DNA from: Marinibacterium sp.
Lineage (GTDB): Bacteria > Pseudomonadota > Alphaproteobacteria > Rhodobacterales > Rhodobacteraceae
Length of the DNA: 64,000 nt
Direction: 5' to 3'
Assembly (NCBI GenBank): GCA_017643305.1
Contig: JAEPNQ010000006.1
Coordinates: forward strand, 23,291-87,290
Of this stretch, positions 19,217 through 29,786 are shown one piece after another. A program made the translations under genes and the position numbers. Below the pieces are notes generated by a model, which did not search any database, had not been told where the DNA came from, and was given only the letters and a program-made list of their open reading frames with translations. Positions within the stretch are counted from its first letter, which is position 1; each line of letters opens with the position of its first letter.

Positions 19217-20497
19217 ATGCCGCCCATAGCTGATCATTCCCAGCGATATGACCTCGCCAATGAACTGCACGCCCGCCCGTTTCCCCGGGCGCAGGCGCCT
19301 GCGACCGTCAGCTATATTGCAATCAAACGGGAAACTGGTGCGGTGGGCCGTGACCGGGACACTGACCGCGCGCATCTGGTTGCGCTGCTGGACCGCCACG
19401 GCGTGGCACATCCGGCGCCGGGGGCCACGCATTATGCAGGGCGCATCGGGCGACACTTGCTGAAATGGGAACAACATTCCGAGTTTGTCACCTACACCGC
19501 CATCAGTGAAGGAGTGGGCGACCGGGCCTTTGACCCGGCCGATTTCGATGTGTTCCCCGATGCCTGGCTGGGGCAGGCACCGGGCGTGCGCGTCACCTCC
19601 ATCCTCATGCGGGTGGCCGAACGGCTAACGGACGCGGAAATCGAAGAAGCACTGGACGATTGGTTCGTTTCCGAAAGCCTCGCCGTTTGTGACGTTCTGG
19701 ATGGCGACGGGGTGGCAGCGGGCGATTTTCGCATCGACCCGGCGGGCCATATGCGGTTTGCTGTCTTTGTGCGCGATGGCACGGGCGAACGGCGCGTGGG
19801 GCGGATCATCCAGCGCCTGTGTGAGATCGAGACATACAAATCCATGTCGATGCTGGGCTTTTCGCGGGTGCGAGGCATATCGGCGGAACTGGGTGCACTG
19901 GACGCCCGGCTGACCGAACTGGTGCACGATATGGCCGGACAGGATAGCCCTGCCGCAGACACACTGACGCGGCTTCTATCCGTCTCTGAACGGTTTGAAG
20001 CGCTGGCGGCACATAACGCCTATCGCTTCGGGGCGACGGGGGCCTATGAGGCCATTGTCGGCGAACGCATCGCGACCCTGCGAGAAAGCCGGTTTCGCGG
20101 ACGGCAGACCTTTTCGGAATTCATGATGCGCCGGTATCAACCGGCGATGCGGACCGTTCAGGCGACGGAACTGCGTCTACAACGGCTGGCCGATCGGGCG
20201 ATGCGCGCGGGGGAGCTGCTGCGTACGCGAGTGGACGTGGACCGTAGCGCCCAGAACCAAGCACTGATGGAACGCATGGACCGCCGCGCGGACCTGCAAC
20301 TGCGCTTGCAGCGCACTGTCGAAGGTCTGTCGGTGGTAGCCATCAGCTACTATGCCGTATCCTTGGCAGGGTATCTGCTCTATCCGCTGGCAGCCGCTTT
20401 GGGTTTGTCCGAAGGAACGGTCACTGCTGCAGTGACGTTGCCCGTGGTGGCGGCTGTTTGGTGGTCGGTGCGCCACATCCGTAAACGGCTGGGATAG
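19217..20497 (+). CDS. DUF3422 family membrane-anchored protein
   Basis: 426 aa. It begins RYDLANELHARPFP, the signature opening of DUF3422 proteins. A mixed domain follows (about 1-200), then an Arg/Glu-rich helical region (about 210-370, probably coiled coil) and two C-terminal membrane segments (about 375-415) ending HIRKRLG. An ATG at 19211 is also in frame, but AAAGGA at 19204-19209 is well spaced only for ATG 19217. The biochemical role of the family is not established. It stands alone, after the HlyD pseudogene. Confidence 0.85.
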   Translation: MPPIADHSQRYDLANELHARPFPRAQAPATVSYIAIKRETGAVGRDRDTDRAHLVALLDRHGVAHPAPGATHYAGRIGRHLLKWEQHSEFVTYTAISEGVGDRAFDPADFDVFPDAWLGQAPGVRVTSILMRVAERLTDAEIEEALDDWFVSESLAVCDVLDGDGVAAGDFRIDPAGHMRFAVFVRDGTGERRVGRIIQRLCEIETYKSMSMLGFSRVRGISAELGALDARLTELVHDMAGQDSPAADTLTRLLSVSERFEALAAHNAYRFGATGAYEAIVGERIATLRESRFRGRQTFSEFMMRRYQPAMRTVQATELRLQRLADRAMRAGELLRTRVDVDRSAQNQALMERMDRRADLQLRLQRTVEGLSVVAISYYAVSLAGYLLYPLAAALGLSEGTVTAAVTLPVVAAVWWSVRHIRKRLG

Positions 20498-20678
20498 CTT
20501 TCCCGCCAAGGCAATGCCAGTTGCGGTAGCCCAAGTAACAAAACCGATGATTTATCGCGGCTTTTCTCCTTGTGGTTGGTTTCTTGTCCAAGTGGTTGGG
20601 CGAATAAACTTTAACGTGCATCTCTGATGGCCAGTTATCCGTTACTCACGCCACAAATGATGTGGCGGAAAACCCAGC

Positions 20679-21437
20679 ATGATTGTCGACTTCAGCTTGC
20701 TTGAAATCGCGGCTACCTATAAAAGTTCCATCACTTTCTTCAGTGAATCAGCGGGCTTCAAGAACGCTTTTGGCATGTGCAAGGTTGATGATGACGGCAA
20801 CATTTATGATGTCGAAATCATCTTTGCCAACAGTTCTGCCGAAGGATCGGGCGGGGCGCTTGTGCCCGGCGAAACCACCTATGCGATATCGTTTAACATG
20901 GACGAAAAGGTGGGTTTCTTCCTGATGCTCAATGCTTAGCGCTATTATGGTGGCACGCTGTTAGAAGATGGCGCCACGGATTATGTCATGCTGAATGCAC
21001 AGGGCGAACCGGCCAACATCACCGAAGACGGGCCGGTCAGCTTGGTACACGTGGCTGCCGAGGACAGCAACAACTCTGCTCTGAACAGCGTCAGTACCGA
21101 TCACACGACCTGGGTCCTTAACATCGAAGAAGGCCAGCTGATCCTGGATATGGGGTTCGGAGACCTTTGGGCCGGAGCGAACGCGGATGACAACGACATC
21201 GGTTTCCGCCTGGATGTCGGGCCCGAAAACGTGCTGAAATCGAGAGCTTCTGGCATAGACCCTGCAGCCGCCCTGAAGGCCAGTGACCACGTTACAGTGG
21301 CGCAAGGCGATACCGTGATCGCTGATCCGCTTACCAACGGCCCGGGCGGTGGTCTGACCATCACCCACCTCGACGGGCAGGCCGTTTCCGCCGGTGACAG
21401 CGGCGCTTCCGCCTACTTCGCCGAGACTGGTAACTAA
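20679..21437 (+). pseudogene. DUF4114/cadherin-like secreted protein fragment with internal TAG
   Basis: Two open stretches (20679-20939 and about 20940-21437) lie in the same frame, separated only by TAG at 20937-20939. The joined product runs through a domain with NIEEGQLILDMGFGDLWAG and DDNDIGFRLDVG, which resembles DUF4114-type acidic Ca-binding modules. It continues into DHVTVAQGDTV and GLTITHLDGQAVSAGDSG, typical of cadherin-like/VCBS repeats of large secreted adhesins or RTX proteins. It stops at TAA 21435, after which FLDTNDFVFI is still in frame. The rest of such a protein is missing, because the ABC permease gene ends at 21564. Best read as a decayed, truncated secreted-protein gene. 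Confidence 0.6.
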
Positions 21438-21563
21438 TTCCTGGACACGAATGACTTCGTCTTTATCCGACAGGATTTGGGGCGCCGAATAACCCCCGGG
21501 GAAACGCGCCCAATCGGCCCCGCTGCAGCTGATCTCCTGCGAGCGGAGCCCATTTTTTGGGAA

Positions 21564-22571
21564 TTACCGGCCCCGGATGCGCGGATCCAGCGCGTCACGT
21601 AGGCCGTCGCCCAGGTAGTTCACACTCAGCACTGTTAGCGAAATCAGCAGACCCGGCCAGACCACCCGTTCAGGATAAAGATCCATCCGGTCCACGCTGT
21701 CATTCAGCAGCCGGCCCCAGGTGGGGAAGTCCGGTGGAAAACCGAAGCCGAGGAAGCTGAGTGCGCTTTCGGTGATGATGGCCACTGCGATGCCCAGCGT
21801 GGCCGACACCATGATCGGTGACAGCACGTTGGGCAGCAGATGGCGAAACACCAGTTTCGATGGTTTGGTGCCAATCGATTGTGCTGCGAGGATGAATTCG
21901 CGTTCCTTCAGCGCCAGCACGTCGCCGCGCACAATCCGCGCGGTTTGCATCCAGGACGTTATGCCGATAAGGCTGACGACCAGCACAAACACGCCGCCTT
22001 CCACCCCGAAGGCCTTGGACAGCGGTTCGCGGAACAGCAGCGACGCTACCAGGATCAGCGGCAGCAGGGGCAGAGCTAGGAACAGGTCGGTCAGGCGCAT
22101 CAGCACCCCGTCCAGCCGTTTGACATAGCCCGCCAGAACTCCGATCAGCGTGCCCAGCAAGATCGAAAGCGCCATGGCCGTCAGGCCCACCGCAATCGAC
22201 ACTCGGCCACCGGACAGCATCCGCGCCAGCGTATCGCGGCCCAGATTGTCTGTGCCCAGCGGGTGCTGCCAGAACACCTTGGCGTCTCCATCCCAGAGCA
22301 GGTGGTAGATCGGTCGTGCATCGCGATAGGTGATGAAATCTCGGCCCGTGGGCAGGTATTGTGCATCAACCCACCATAGGAATGGGCCAATGATGACACC
22401 GATTAGGATCAGCATGAAAACGATACCGCCAGCCATGGCGCCCTTGTGCCGCGTAAACTGGTCCCACACGTCGCGCCACTGGCTGCGCGGAGGAGCCGAC
22501 GGCATTGGGTCGGGTAGGGCGCCTGCGTTGGTCTTCTTGTCGGAAACGAAGTGAGCGGTCTTGTCAGTCAT
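21564..22571 (-). CDS. peptide-type ABC transporter permease (DppC/OppC-like)
   Basis: 335-aa inner-membrane permease of a peptide/nickel-type importer. An N-terminal cytoplasmic segment and first helix (about 40-65) precede a periplasmic loop (DARPIYHLLWDG). The binding-protein-dependent permease domain carries the EAA motif around EREFILAAQSIGTKPSKLVFRHLLPN. The start at ATG 22571 overlaps the end of the partner permease by 8 bases (ATGACTGA), a sign of translational coupling. It ends with LGDGLRDALDPRIRGR, the usual C-terminal signature of this subfamily. Last gene of the minus-strand SBP-permease-permease operon. Confidence 0.9.
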   Translation of the reverse strand: MTDKTAHFVSDKKTNAGALPDPMPSAPPRSQWRDVWDQFTRHKGAMAGGIVFMLILIGVIIGPFLWWVDAQYLPTGRDFITYRDARPIYHLLWDGDAKVFWQHPLGTDNLGRDTLARMLSGGRVSIAVGLTAMALSILLGTLIGVLAGYVKRLDGVLMRLTDLFLALPLLPLILVASLLFREPLSKAFGVEGGVFVLVVSLIGITSWMQTARIVRGDVLALKEREFILAAQSIGTKPSKLVFRHLLPNVLSPIMVSATLGIAVAIITESALSFLGFGFPPDFPTWGRLLNDSVDRMDLYPERVVWPGLLISLTVLSVNYLGDGLRDALDPRIRGR

Positions 22572-23571
22572 AACGGATCCTCGGGTCAAGGATGCCATAG
22601 AGCACGTCGGCGATCAGGTTGAAGAGCACGATCAGCACGGCGAAGATGAAGGTCAGCGTCTGCACCATCGGTAGGTCATTGGCCTGGATCGCAGTGATCA
22701 GCAGCTGGCCGATCCCGTTCACCTTGAACACCTGTTCTGTGATGATCGACCCGCCAAACACCGATGGCACGGCCAGCGCGATCACAGTGACCACGGGGAT
22801 CATCGAGTTGCGCAGCACATGCGCCAGTACGACCGTGCGTTCACCCAGTCCCTTTGCGCGGGCAGTGCGCACGTAATCCTGGTTCAGGTTGTCCAGCATA
22901 GATGCGCGCATGAACCGGGCAATCTGTGCCGTGATTTGCAACGCCAACACCATCATCGGCAGGAACATCTGCCAGACCTGTCGTTTGAAACTGGCCCAGT
23001 CGTCGACCACCAGCGTTGTGTCATAGATCGACGGGAACCAGCCCAACCAGACTGCGAAGATCACGATCATCAGCGGACCGGTGAAAAACGGCGGAACCGA
23101 GTAGCCGATCATTGTTACGAACGTCCCGGCTTGGTCGAAGATAGAATACTGCTTGTAAGCCGAATAGATGCCAACTGGAATGGCGATCAGAATAGCAACC
23201 ACATAGGCCATGCCTACAACCCACAGGGTCTGTGGCAGACGTTGTACGACGATGTCCATCACCGGCGACCGGGTCTGCCAGGAAATGATGCGTAGCTTGC
23301 CTTCGGACAGCGAGGTACCGAAAACTGTGTCGATCAGTACCTGCGGTTCAATCCAGAAGAACTGGACCAACCATTTCCAGAACCGGACATATACCGGTTC
23401 ACCGAGCCCCAGCGCGATTCGCATCTTTTCTTTCACTTCCGGCGGTACCGTCAGCGGAACCTGAGCCATCGGATCGCCCGGGGCCAGTTCCAGCAGTAGA
23501 AAGATAACGAGGCTTATGAAGAGCAGCGTTGGTATCGCAAGAACCAGACGCCGGATCGTATAGGTCAGCAT
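22564..23571 (-). CDS. peptide-type ABC transporter permease (DppB/OppB-like)
   Basis: 335-aa inner-membrane permease. It starts MLTYTIRRLVLAIPTLLFIS (first helix) and has the insert between helices 1 and 2 typical of OppB types. The EAA loop is RTARAKGLGERTVVLAHVLRN, and the protein ends ADVLYGILDPRIRYD. It pairs with the following DppC-like permease to form the channel, and is preceded by the solute-binding protein after about 86 bases that include a hairpin. Confidence 0.9.
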   Translation of the reverse strand: MLTYTIRRLVLAIPTLLFISLVIFLLLELAPGDPMAQVPLTVPPEVKEKMRIALGLGEPVYVRFWKWLVQFFWIEPQVLIDTVFGTSLSEGKLRIISWQTRSPVMDIVVQRLPQTLWVVGMAYVVAILIAIPVGIYSAYKQYSIFDQAGTFVTMIGYSVPPFFTGPLMIVIFAVWLGWFPSIYDTTLVVDDWASFKRQVWQMFLPMMVLALQITAQIARFMRASMLDNLNQDYVRTARAKGLGERTVVLAHVLRNSMIPVVTVIALAVPSVFGGSIITEQVFKVNGIGQLLITAIQANDLPMVQTLTFIFAVLIVLFNLIADVLYGILDPRIRYD

Positions 23572-23621
23572 TCAGTGCTCTTTGTACCCTGTTGTTTTGA
23601 TTTTTGCCGTAGAAACGGGAA

Positions 23622-23648
23622 ACCCCGCCCGGTTGGTCCGGGCGGGGT
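23622..23648 (-). terminator. intra-operon hairpin between binding protein and permeases
   Basis: Perfect 11-bp stem ACCCCGCCCGG/CCGGGCGGGGT with a 5-base loop and only a weak T tail on the minus strand. It lies 10 bases after the SBP stop. Such hairpins commonly stabilise the SBP transcript or reduce read-through, so that more binding protein than permease is made. Confidence 0.65.
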
Positions 23649-23657
23649 CTGGATTAA

Positions 23658-25367
23658 TTAGGATCCGTCTGTGCGGTACCAGTCGGCGATGTTCCACATC
23701 TCGGTATCCCAGACGTTCATCTTGTAGCCGCCCAGAGTTGTCGCGATGGCAGAAACACGGCCGCGGTGTACAAGAGGAACAATCGTGTAGCTGTCTTTGG
23801 TCAGCATGTTGTTCATCTTGATCGCGATCTCGCCCCGCTTGGCGATGTCGCCGGTGCGGGCCAATTCGTCGATCAGCGCATCATAGGTCGGGTCACAGAA
23901 CCGGTTGATGTTCTCACCCTGCCACTGCGAAGATGGCTTCGGCTCATTGCCGCAACGGTAGGCCGCCAAATACTGCTGGGGGTCGGTGCCGTTGAAGGTG
24001 TTGGCATACATTTCCACGTCCGAGTAGAACTTTTGGAACGTGTCAGGCGAACCCGGGTCACCGCCAAAGAAGACCGAGGCCGAGTAGTTGGCCAGGTTGG
24101 TTTCAACACCAATCTCCGACCACCACTGCTTGATCAGCGCCTGGAAGTCCTGACGCACAGCGTTGGTGGATGTCTGGTACTTGATCACCAGCGGCGTGCC
24201 GTTGAATTCGCGGATGCCGTCGCCATCCGTGTCAACTGCACCGGCTTCGTCGAGCAACGCGTTCGCGCCTGCGATATCCTGCGTCATGCAGTAGTCGTTT
24301 CCGGCCGCGTAGTTCGGCGGCGAGGGCACGATGTCACAGGTGACTTTACCCGCCTGGCCATAGCCGATTTCAACCAGCAGCGAGCGGTCGATCGCCAGAG
24401 ACAGCGCTTCACGGATCTTCGGCTCGGTCAGGAACGGGTGCGGCTCTGCCACAGTGGCCCGTGTTTCCGGCGGCAGGTCAGGAGATGGGTTTGTCATGTT
24501 CATTTCGAGACGCTCAACAAGCGGTCCGAAACCAACCACAACCTTGCCTTTACCGCCTGCTTCCATCTTGGCCAGCACGTCAGGCGCCAGCTGCAGGTTC
24601 CAGCCATGGTCGAATTCACCGGTTTCCATCACGGCACGACCTGCGCCCGTAGCGTCGCCGCCGCCCTTGAAGTTGACCCTCGAGAAGGCCGGCTTGTTCG
24701 GGTCACGATAGTTCGGGTTCATGTCGAACTGGATGACGTCGTTTGGCTTGAATTCCGTAACAACGAAGGGCCCGGTGCCGATGGGACCAAAGTTCTGCTC
24801 GGTGCACGAGGAGGCCTGCGCGCCGACGCAATCCTTGAACTGCGCCATCTGGATGATCGGCGTGTTGGCGCCAACAAATGGGCCGTAGGGGTTTGGCTTG
24901 GCGTCCTTGAAGGTCACCACGATGGTCAGATCGTCAGGTGTTTCAACGCTTGTCACACCGTCGAACTGGCTGAGCTGCGCGCAGCCGCCATCGGGGTTCA
25001 TGCAGTAGTCAGCGGTGAATTTTACGTCTGCCGATGTCACGGGCGTGCCGTCGGACCACAGCAGGCCTTCCTGCAGCTTCCACGTGATTGACTTGAGGTC
25101 TTCGCTCACGCCGCCATTGGCCAGCGTCGGAACGCTTTCGGCCAGATACGCAACGATATCGCCGTTTTCATCATACCGCGCGAGCGGTTCGATCACGATT
25201 GCAGACGCATCCTGGTCCTTTGTCCCGCCGGACAGATATGGGTTCAGGATGGAGGGGGCTTGCCAGTAAATGATGTTGACCGTGCCGTCAGAGCCACGCT
25301 CAGCCATGGCCGCTCCGGCCATCACTGTGCCAGCTGCTGCGCCTAGCAAAAGGGTTCTCAGCTTCAT
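23658..25367 (-). CDS. peptide-type ABC transporter solute-binding protein
   Basis: 569-aa SBP family 5 (peptide/nickel) protein with a signal peptide ending AMAERG at about residue 24. The fold is evident from EPLARYDENGDIVAYLAESVP, WSDGTPVTSADVKFT and the GTGPFVVTEFKPND segment. There are several cysteine pairs (such as CMNPDGGC) and late inserted Cys residues, suggesting disulfides in the periplasm. I chose the ATG at 25367 (AGGAG upstream), although the frame is open to 25388. First gene of the operon. The ligand cannot be told from sequence; di- or oligopeptides are the default for the family. Confidence 0.9.
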   Translation of the reverse strand: MKLRTLLLGAAAGTVMAGAAMAERGSDGTVNIIYWQAPSILNPYLSGGTKDQDASAIVIEPLARYDENGDIVAYLAESVPTLANGGVSEDLKSITWKLQEGLLWSDGTPVTSADVKFTADYCMNPDGGCAQLSQFDGVTSVETPDDLTIVVTFKDAKPNPYGPFVGANTPIIQMAQFKDCVGAQASSCTEQNFGPIGTGPFVVTEFKPNDVIQFDMNPNYRDPNKPAFSRVNFKGGGDATGAGRAVMETGEFDHGWNLQLAPDVLAKMEAGGKGKVVVGFGPLVERLEMNMTNPSPDLPPETRATVAEPHPFLTEPKIREALSLAIDRSLLVEIGYGQAGKVTCDIVPSPPNYAAGNDYCMTQDIAGANALLDEAGAVDTDGDGIREFNGTPLVIKYQTSTNAVRQDFQALIKQWWSEIGVETNLANYSASVFFGGDPGSPDTFQKFYSDVEMYANTFNGTDPQQYLAAYRCGNEPKPSSQWQGENINRFCDPTYDALIDELARTGDIAKRGEIAIKMNNMLTKDSYTIVPLVHRGRVSAIATTLGGYKMNVWDTEMWNIADWYRTDGS

Positions 25368-25634
25368 TTTACACTCCTTGTTGGACACTTAACTTGTGCC
25401 ACGGTTTTCCGCCTCAGGCGGATGCTTGTTCCTGCATTGGGAAAATGCGCAAAATCAAAGCACGATTTTAGGGCGTTCAGCCAAAACGCCAGCATTCCCC
25501 CGCAGCGGATATAATGCATCGAAACAGAGTTTTTGGAAAAAGCAAGGGTTGCCGTAGGGAAATCTGGAGGACCGGTTTGACAATGGGCGCGGGCTGGCAC
25601 TAGCGTTTTCATCAACACGCAGGGAGAATTCGTC

Positions 25635-27467
25635 GTGCTGGATCAGACCCAGGATCACCCAATCGCACATATCGACCGGTTGCGCGTCGAGTTTGAAACA
25701 AAGGACGGCACCGTTGTCGGTGTTGAGGATGTGTCCTTCGATGTCCACCCAGGCGAAACCGTCTGTATCGTCGGCGAATCTGGTTCCGGCAAATCGGTTT
25801 CGTCGCTATCGTTGATGCGTTTGGTGGAGTTTGGCGGAGGAAAAATTGCAGGCGGTCGCCTGATTTTTGATCGCCGCGACGGTGATGAGCTGGATATTGC
25901 CTCGGCCGAACAAGACCTGATGCGCCACATTCGCGGCAATGAAATCGGCATGATTTTTCAGGAGCCGATGACGGCGCTGAACCCGGTGTTCACTGTAGGC
26001 CGCCAGCTGACCGAAGGCCTACGTCTGCATATGGGCGCTTCCAAGTCCGATGCAGAGGCCAGCGCTCTGGAATTGCTGCGGCAGGTGCGGATCCCGGAAC
26101 CTGAACGGCGGCTGAAACAGTATCCGCACGAATTGTCAGGCGGGATGCGTCAGCGTGTGGTCATAGCCATGGCGCTGGCTTGCGAGCCGCGCCTTCTGAT
26201 TGCAGATGAACCCACCACTGCGCTCGACGTGACCATCCAGGCTGAAATCCTGGCGCTGATGGACCGGCTCAAGCGGGAAACCGGTACGGCCGTGATGTTC
26301 ATCACTCATGACATGGCCGTAGTGGCGCAGATGGCTGACCGTGTGGTTGTCATGTATCGCGGCAACAAGGTCGAAGAAGGGCCCGTTCAGGCGATCTTTG
26401 AAAACCCGCAGCATGATTACACCAAGGCGCTGCTGGCGGCCGTGCCGAAGCTGGGCGAAATGCGTGGCAAGGCCTATCCCGAGCCGATGAAGTTGCTGGG
26501 GGCCGAAGACCAGACCATCGCGCCGATCACCGGAACCGACGAAAAACTGCTGGAAGTCAAAGGGCTGACCACGCGCTTCCCGGTTAAGGGTGGGTTTTTC
26601 CGCCGCACAGTGGCCAATGTGCATGCGGTCGAAGACGTGTCTTTCACCCTGAACCGGGGGCGCACCTTGTCTCTGGTGGGCGAATCAGGTTGCGGCAAGT
26701 CCAGCGCCGGGCGGTCGATCCTGCGGCTGGTGGAGCCGATGTCCGGGTCCGTCATAATGGGAAGCAAGGACATCCTGTCGCTGGATCCGGAAGCACTGCG
26801 CAAGGCGCGGCAGGACATGCAGATGATCTTTCAGGATCCTTTTGCGTCCTTGAACCCGCAGATGCAGCTGTCGGATCAGGTCGCCGAACCGATGCGCAAT
26901 TATGATGGTGTGGCCACGTCCGAGATCATGGATCGCGTCGCTACTCTTTTTGACCGGGTGCATCTGCCGCACAGCTTCATGCGGCGTTTCCCGCACGAAC
27001 TTTCTGGCGGTCAACGCCAGCGAATCGCGATTGCGCGCGCACTGGCGCTCAACCCAAAGCTGATCATTGCTGATGAAGCGGTCAGCGCGCTGGATGTGAG
27101 CGTACAGGCGCAGGTGCTGAACCTGATGATGGAACTGCAGGCCGACCTCGGGCTCAGCTATTTGTTCATCAGCCATGATATGGCGGTGGTCGAACGTGTC
27201 AGCCACGATGTGGGCGTGATGTATCTGGGCCGGATCGTCGAAATGGGCCCGCGTGCCCGTGTCTTTGAAAATCCCCAGCACCCCTATACGCAGGCGCTTA
27301 TGAAGGCCGTGCCCATCGCCGACCCGCGCAGTCGCAAGTCGGAAAAGGATCTGAATTTCAAACCCATTCCGTCCCCGATCCACCCGCTGGGCTATGAACC
27401 CGCGCGGTCTCAATACAACGAGGTCGAGCCGGGGCATTACGTTCTGACCACGGACAGCGGGTATTGA
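25635..27467 (+). CDS. fused dipeptide/oligopeptide ABC transporter ATPase (DppD-DppF)
   Basis: 610-aa double ATPase carrying both nucleotide-binding domains that other bacteria split in two. Domain 1 has Walker A GESGSGKS (47-54) and signature LSGGMRQR. Domain 2 has Walker A GESGCGKS (about 349-356) and signature LSGGQRQR. Each half is followed by an oligopeptide-type C-terminal extension ([20 protein letters not shown]). The start is GTG at 25635 with AGGGAG upstream. It is divergent from the SBP-permease operon across about 267 bases, and together they make a complete importer. Confidence 0.93.
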   Translation: MLDQTQDHPIAHIDRLRVEFETKDGTVVGVEDVSFDVHPGETVCIVGESGSGKSVSSLSLMRLVEFGGGKIAGGRLIFDRRDGDELDIASAEQDLMRHIRGNEIGMIFQEPMTALNPVFTVGRQLTEGLRLHMGASKSDAEASALELLRQVRIPEPERRLKQYPHELSGGMRQRVVIAMALACEPRLLIADEPTTALDVTIQAEILALMDRLKRETGTAVMFITHDMAVVAQMADRVVVMYRGNKVEEGPVQAIFENPQHDYTKALLAAVPKLGEMRGKAYPEPMKLLGAEDQTIAPITGTDEKLLEVKGLTTRFPVKGGFFRRTVANVHAVEDVSFTLNRGRTLSLVGESGCGKSSAGRSILRLVEPMSGSVIMGSKDILSLDPEALRKARQDMQMIFQDPFASLNPQMQLSDQVAEPMRNYDGVATSEIMDRVATLFDRVHLPHSFMRRFPHELSGGQRQRIAIARALALNPKLIIADEAVSALDVSVQAQVLNLMMELQADLGLSYLFISHDMAVVERVSHDVGVMYLGRIVEMGPRARVFENPQHPYTQALMKAVPIADPRSRKSEKDLNFKPIPSPIHPLGYEPARSQYNEVEPGHYVLTTDSGY

Positions 27468-27514
27468 GAATGGTCGCGGGGTATCGCTGCGGTTCCGTCC
27501 AAGGAGAACAGTGA

Positions 27515-28511
27515 TTGCCACGCCAGCCCCTGTTCATTCATTGCGGATTGCACAAGACCGGATCAACCGCGTTGCAGGCAGACCTTGCGCAACTTGCGCA
27601 GCCGCCAGAGCGCGCGGGGCTTTATCTGCCACAAACCCATTCAAAGCGACGTGGTGCGCATCACTGGCTCGCGCATTCGCTTTGGGGGGCCGCGTGTTTT
27701 CCGCAAGCGAGCTGCTCAGTTTGATGTCCTGTCGGCGGAACTCACGCAAGTAGCTTGTGATGCTTATTGTGTGTCCAGCGAGGATTTTGAAACTCTCCTA
27801 ATGCGACCCGCCGCCATGGCCCGCATCGCCGAACTAACGGACCGGATTGAAGCCCAACCCATTTTTGTCATCTACCTGCGCAGCCAGACGTCCTACTTTG
27901 AAAGCCTGTATCTGCAATTGCTCCGTGCGGGGCTCAGCGCAAATGTTCAGCAGGTTTTAGACGATGTGCTCTCCGATGGCGCCTAAGCCTACTGGAAGTG
28001 GATTTTTCATTTCGATTACCGCAGGGTTGTCGAGGCGCTGGAACAATCCAATACCCGGTTCATCCTTAGAAACTATCACGACCTGAAGAGTGAACATATC
28101 ACCGTTGATTTTCTGACAGCAATTGGGCAGGAGGATGTTATGCGCCATCTATCCGAACAACCGGCGTCCAACCCTACTAGGTTGACCAGGAATCTGGAAC
28201 GGTTTGCCCGGAACCAGCCCGGTCAGACGAAAATTGCTCAAGTTGAGGAACTGGACCAACTTCTCAATAACCGTCGTCCCGGTTTGTCGCCGCAGATAGC
28301 GCGGCGACTGCGGGACCAGTTCGCGGAAGGCAATGCGTGGTTGGTCCGTAAATACGGGTGCGAATTGCCGGCTGATATCGAGCCTCCACCACCTGAAACA
28401 CCCATTTTGGAGAATGTATTCAGCTCGCGCACCTTGGACTGGGTCGCGGCAGCAGAAAGTGCTGAAAATTTATCTTGGGGCGGACCGCCTGACGGTTGGT
28501 TTCACAAATAG
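27515..28511 (+). pseudogene. sulfotransferase-like protein, frameshifted and interrupted
   Basis: Starts TTG at 27515 with LFIHCGLHKTGSTALQADL, the P-loop (PAPS phosphate-binding) opening of bacterial sulfotransferase-like proteins. The first frame ends at about 27724. The homologous reading continues in another frame (FDVLSAELTQ, SSEDFETLL, IFVIYLRSQTSYFESLYLQ), so a frameshift lies around 27690-27725. That second frame is broken by TAA at 27984-27986, then continues in frame (AYWKWIFHFDYRRVVEAL through DQFAEGNAWLVRKYG) to TAG at 28509. It has one frameshift and one nonsense codon, so it is almost certainly inactive. An intact relative lies at 55030. Confidence 0.75.
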
Positions 28512-28619
28512 CTGGACCGGCGCAAGACTGTGTGTGAAACAATTGCAGAGCCATGAATGCCTGCTGCGGAAACTACCTGTTTCGGCTCGCCTGACTGCAA
28601 AAAAGCCCGGAAGACTGCC

Positions 28620-29786
28620 ATGACCACCCGCCTTTCCCCCCGAGACATCCTTGCCAAGCTCGTATCCTTCCCCACCGTATCGCGGGACACCAACCTGCCG
28701 CTGGTAGACTGGGTAGAGGAGTATTTGGCCTCCCACGGTATTGAAAGCCACCGCTGGCCGGACCCCGACCAGCCGCACAAGGCCGCGCTGTTTGCCCATG
28801 TCGGTCCGTGGGAAGAAGGCGCGGTTGTGCTCAGCGGTCACACGGATGTGGTGCCCGTCGATGGCCAGCCCTGGACCAGCGACCCGTTTGTTCTTACCGA
28901 ACGGGAAGGCAAGCTTTACGGGCGCGGGGCCACGGACATGAAAGGCTATGACGCACTGGCCATCTGGGCGTTGGTTGAAGCGCAATACAGCGATCTGAAA
29001 ACCCCGCTGCAACTGGCTTTGAGCTTCGATGAAGAGGTGGGCTGCACCGGTGCGCCGCCGATGATCGAAGCAATGCAGCCCGTCTTGCCCAAAGGCGCAG
29101 CTGTGATCGTGGGCGAGCCGTCGATGATGCAGGCAGTTACGGGCCACAAGGGTGGGCAAGGGTTCTGGGTCGATGTCTGGGGTTTTGAGGTCCACAGTTC
29201 CATCATGCACACGGGCGTCAACGCGATCATGGAGGCCGCAAAGATCATAGCATGGTCAAATGACGTTAACGCGGCGGAACAGGCCAAAACCCCCAGCCCG
29301 GTCGCAGCGATGTTCGATCCGCCTTGGACCTCGCTCCATACCGGGTTGATCGAAGGTGGTACTGCGGCAAACATCACGGCCAAACATTGCCGTTTCGACA
29401 TAGGTTACCGCGCATTGCCGGACGCTGACAAGGCAGCCTGGAGTCAGATGATTCTCGACAAGGTTCGGGAGGTCGAGGCCGAGATGCAGGCTGTCCACCC
29501 CGAAGCCCGCATCGAAGTGGATGCACGGTTCGGTGTGCCGGGGCTGGTACCGGAAGAAAATGGCATAGCCGAAGGCCTCGTTCGCGCCATCACCGGAGAT
29601 AACGCGACACATGTCGTCAGCTACGGCACCGAGGCTGGCCAGTTCCAGGAGGCAGGCTATTCCGCCGTTGTTTGTGGTCCGGGCGACATCGCGCAGGCCC
29701 ATCAGCCTGACGAATTCATAACGCTGACACAGTTCGAAGCGGGCCAGGATTTCATGTGCAAATTGGTGGCTCGACTGGCGGACTGA
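28620..29786 (+). CDS. argE: acetylornithine deacetylase (M20 family)
   Basis: 388-aa M20 metallopeptidase-family enzyme that hydrolyses N-acetylornithine to ornithine and acetate in arginine synthesis. Metal and catalytic residues are visible: His74 in LSGHTDVVPVDG, Asp106 in GRGATDMKG, Glu138-Glu139 in DEEVGCTGAPP, and GEPS further on. SYGTEAGQFQEAG near the C-terminus is typical of the ArgE branch. The frame opens at 28557, but the ATG at 28620 follows GGAAG and matches homologues. It stands after the sulfotransferase pseudogene. Confidence 0.85.
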   Translation: MTTRLSPRDILAKLVSFPTVSRDTNLPLVDWVEEYLASHGIESHRWPDPDQPHKAALFAHVGPWEEGAVVLSGHTDVVPVDGQPWTSDPFVLTEREGKLYGRGATDMKGYDALAIWALVEAQYSDLKTPLQLALSFDEEVGCTGAPPMIEAMQPVLPKGAAVIVGEPSMMQAVTGHKGGQGFWVDVWGFEVHSSIMHTGVNAIMEAAKIIAWSNDVNAAEQAKTPSPVAAMFDPPWTSLHTGLIEGGTAANITAKHCRFDIGYRALPDADKAAWSQMILDKVREVEAEMQAVHPEARIEVDARFGVPGLVPEENGIAEGLVRAITGDNATHVVSYGTEAGQFQEAGYSAVVCGPGDIAQAHQPDEFITLTQFEAGQDFMCKLVARLAD

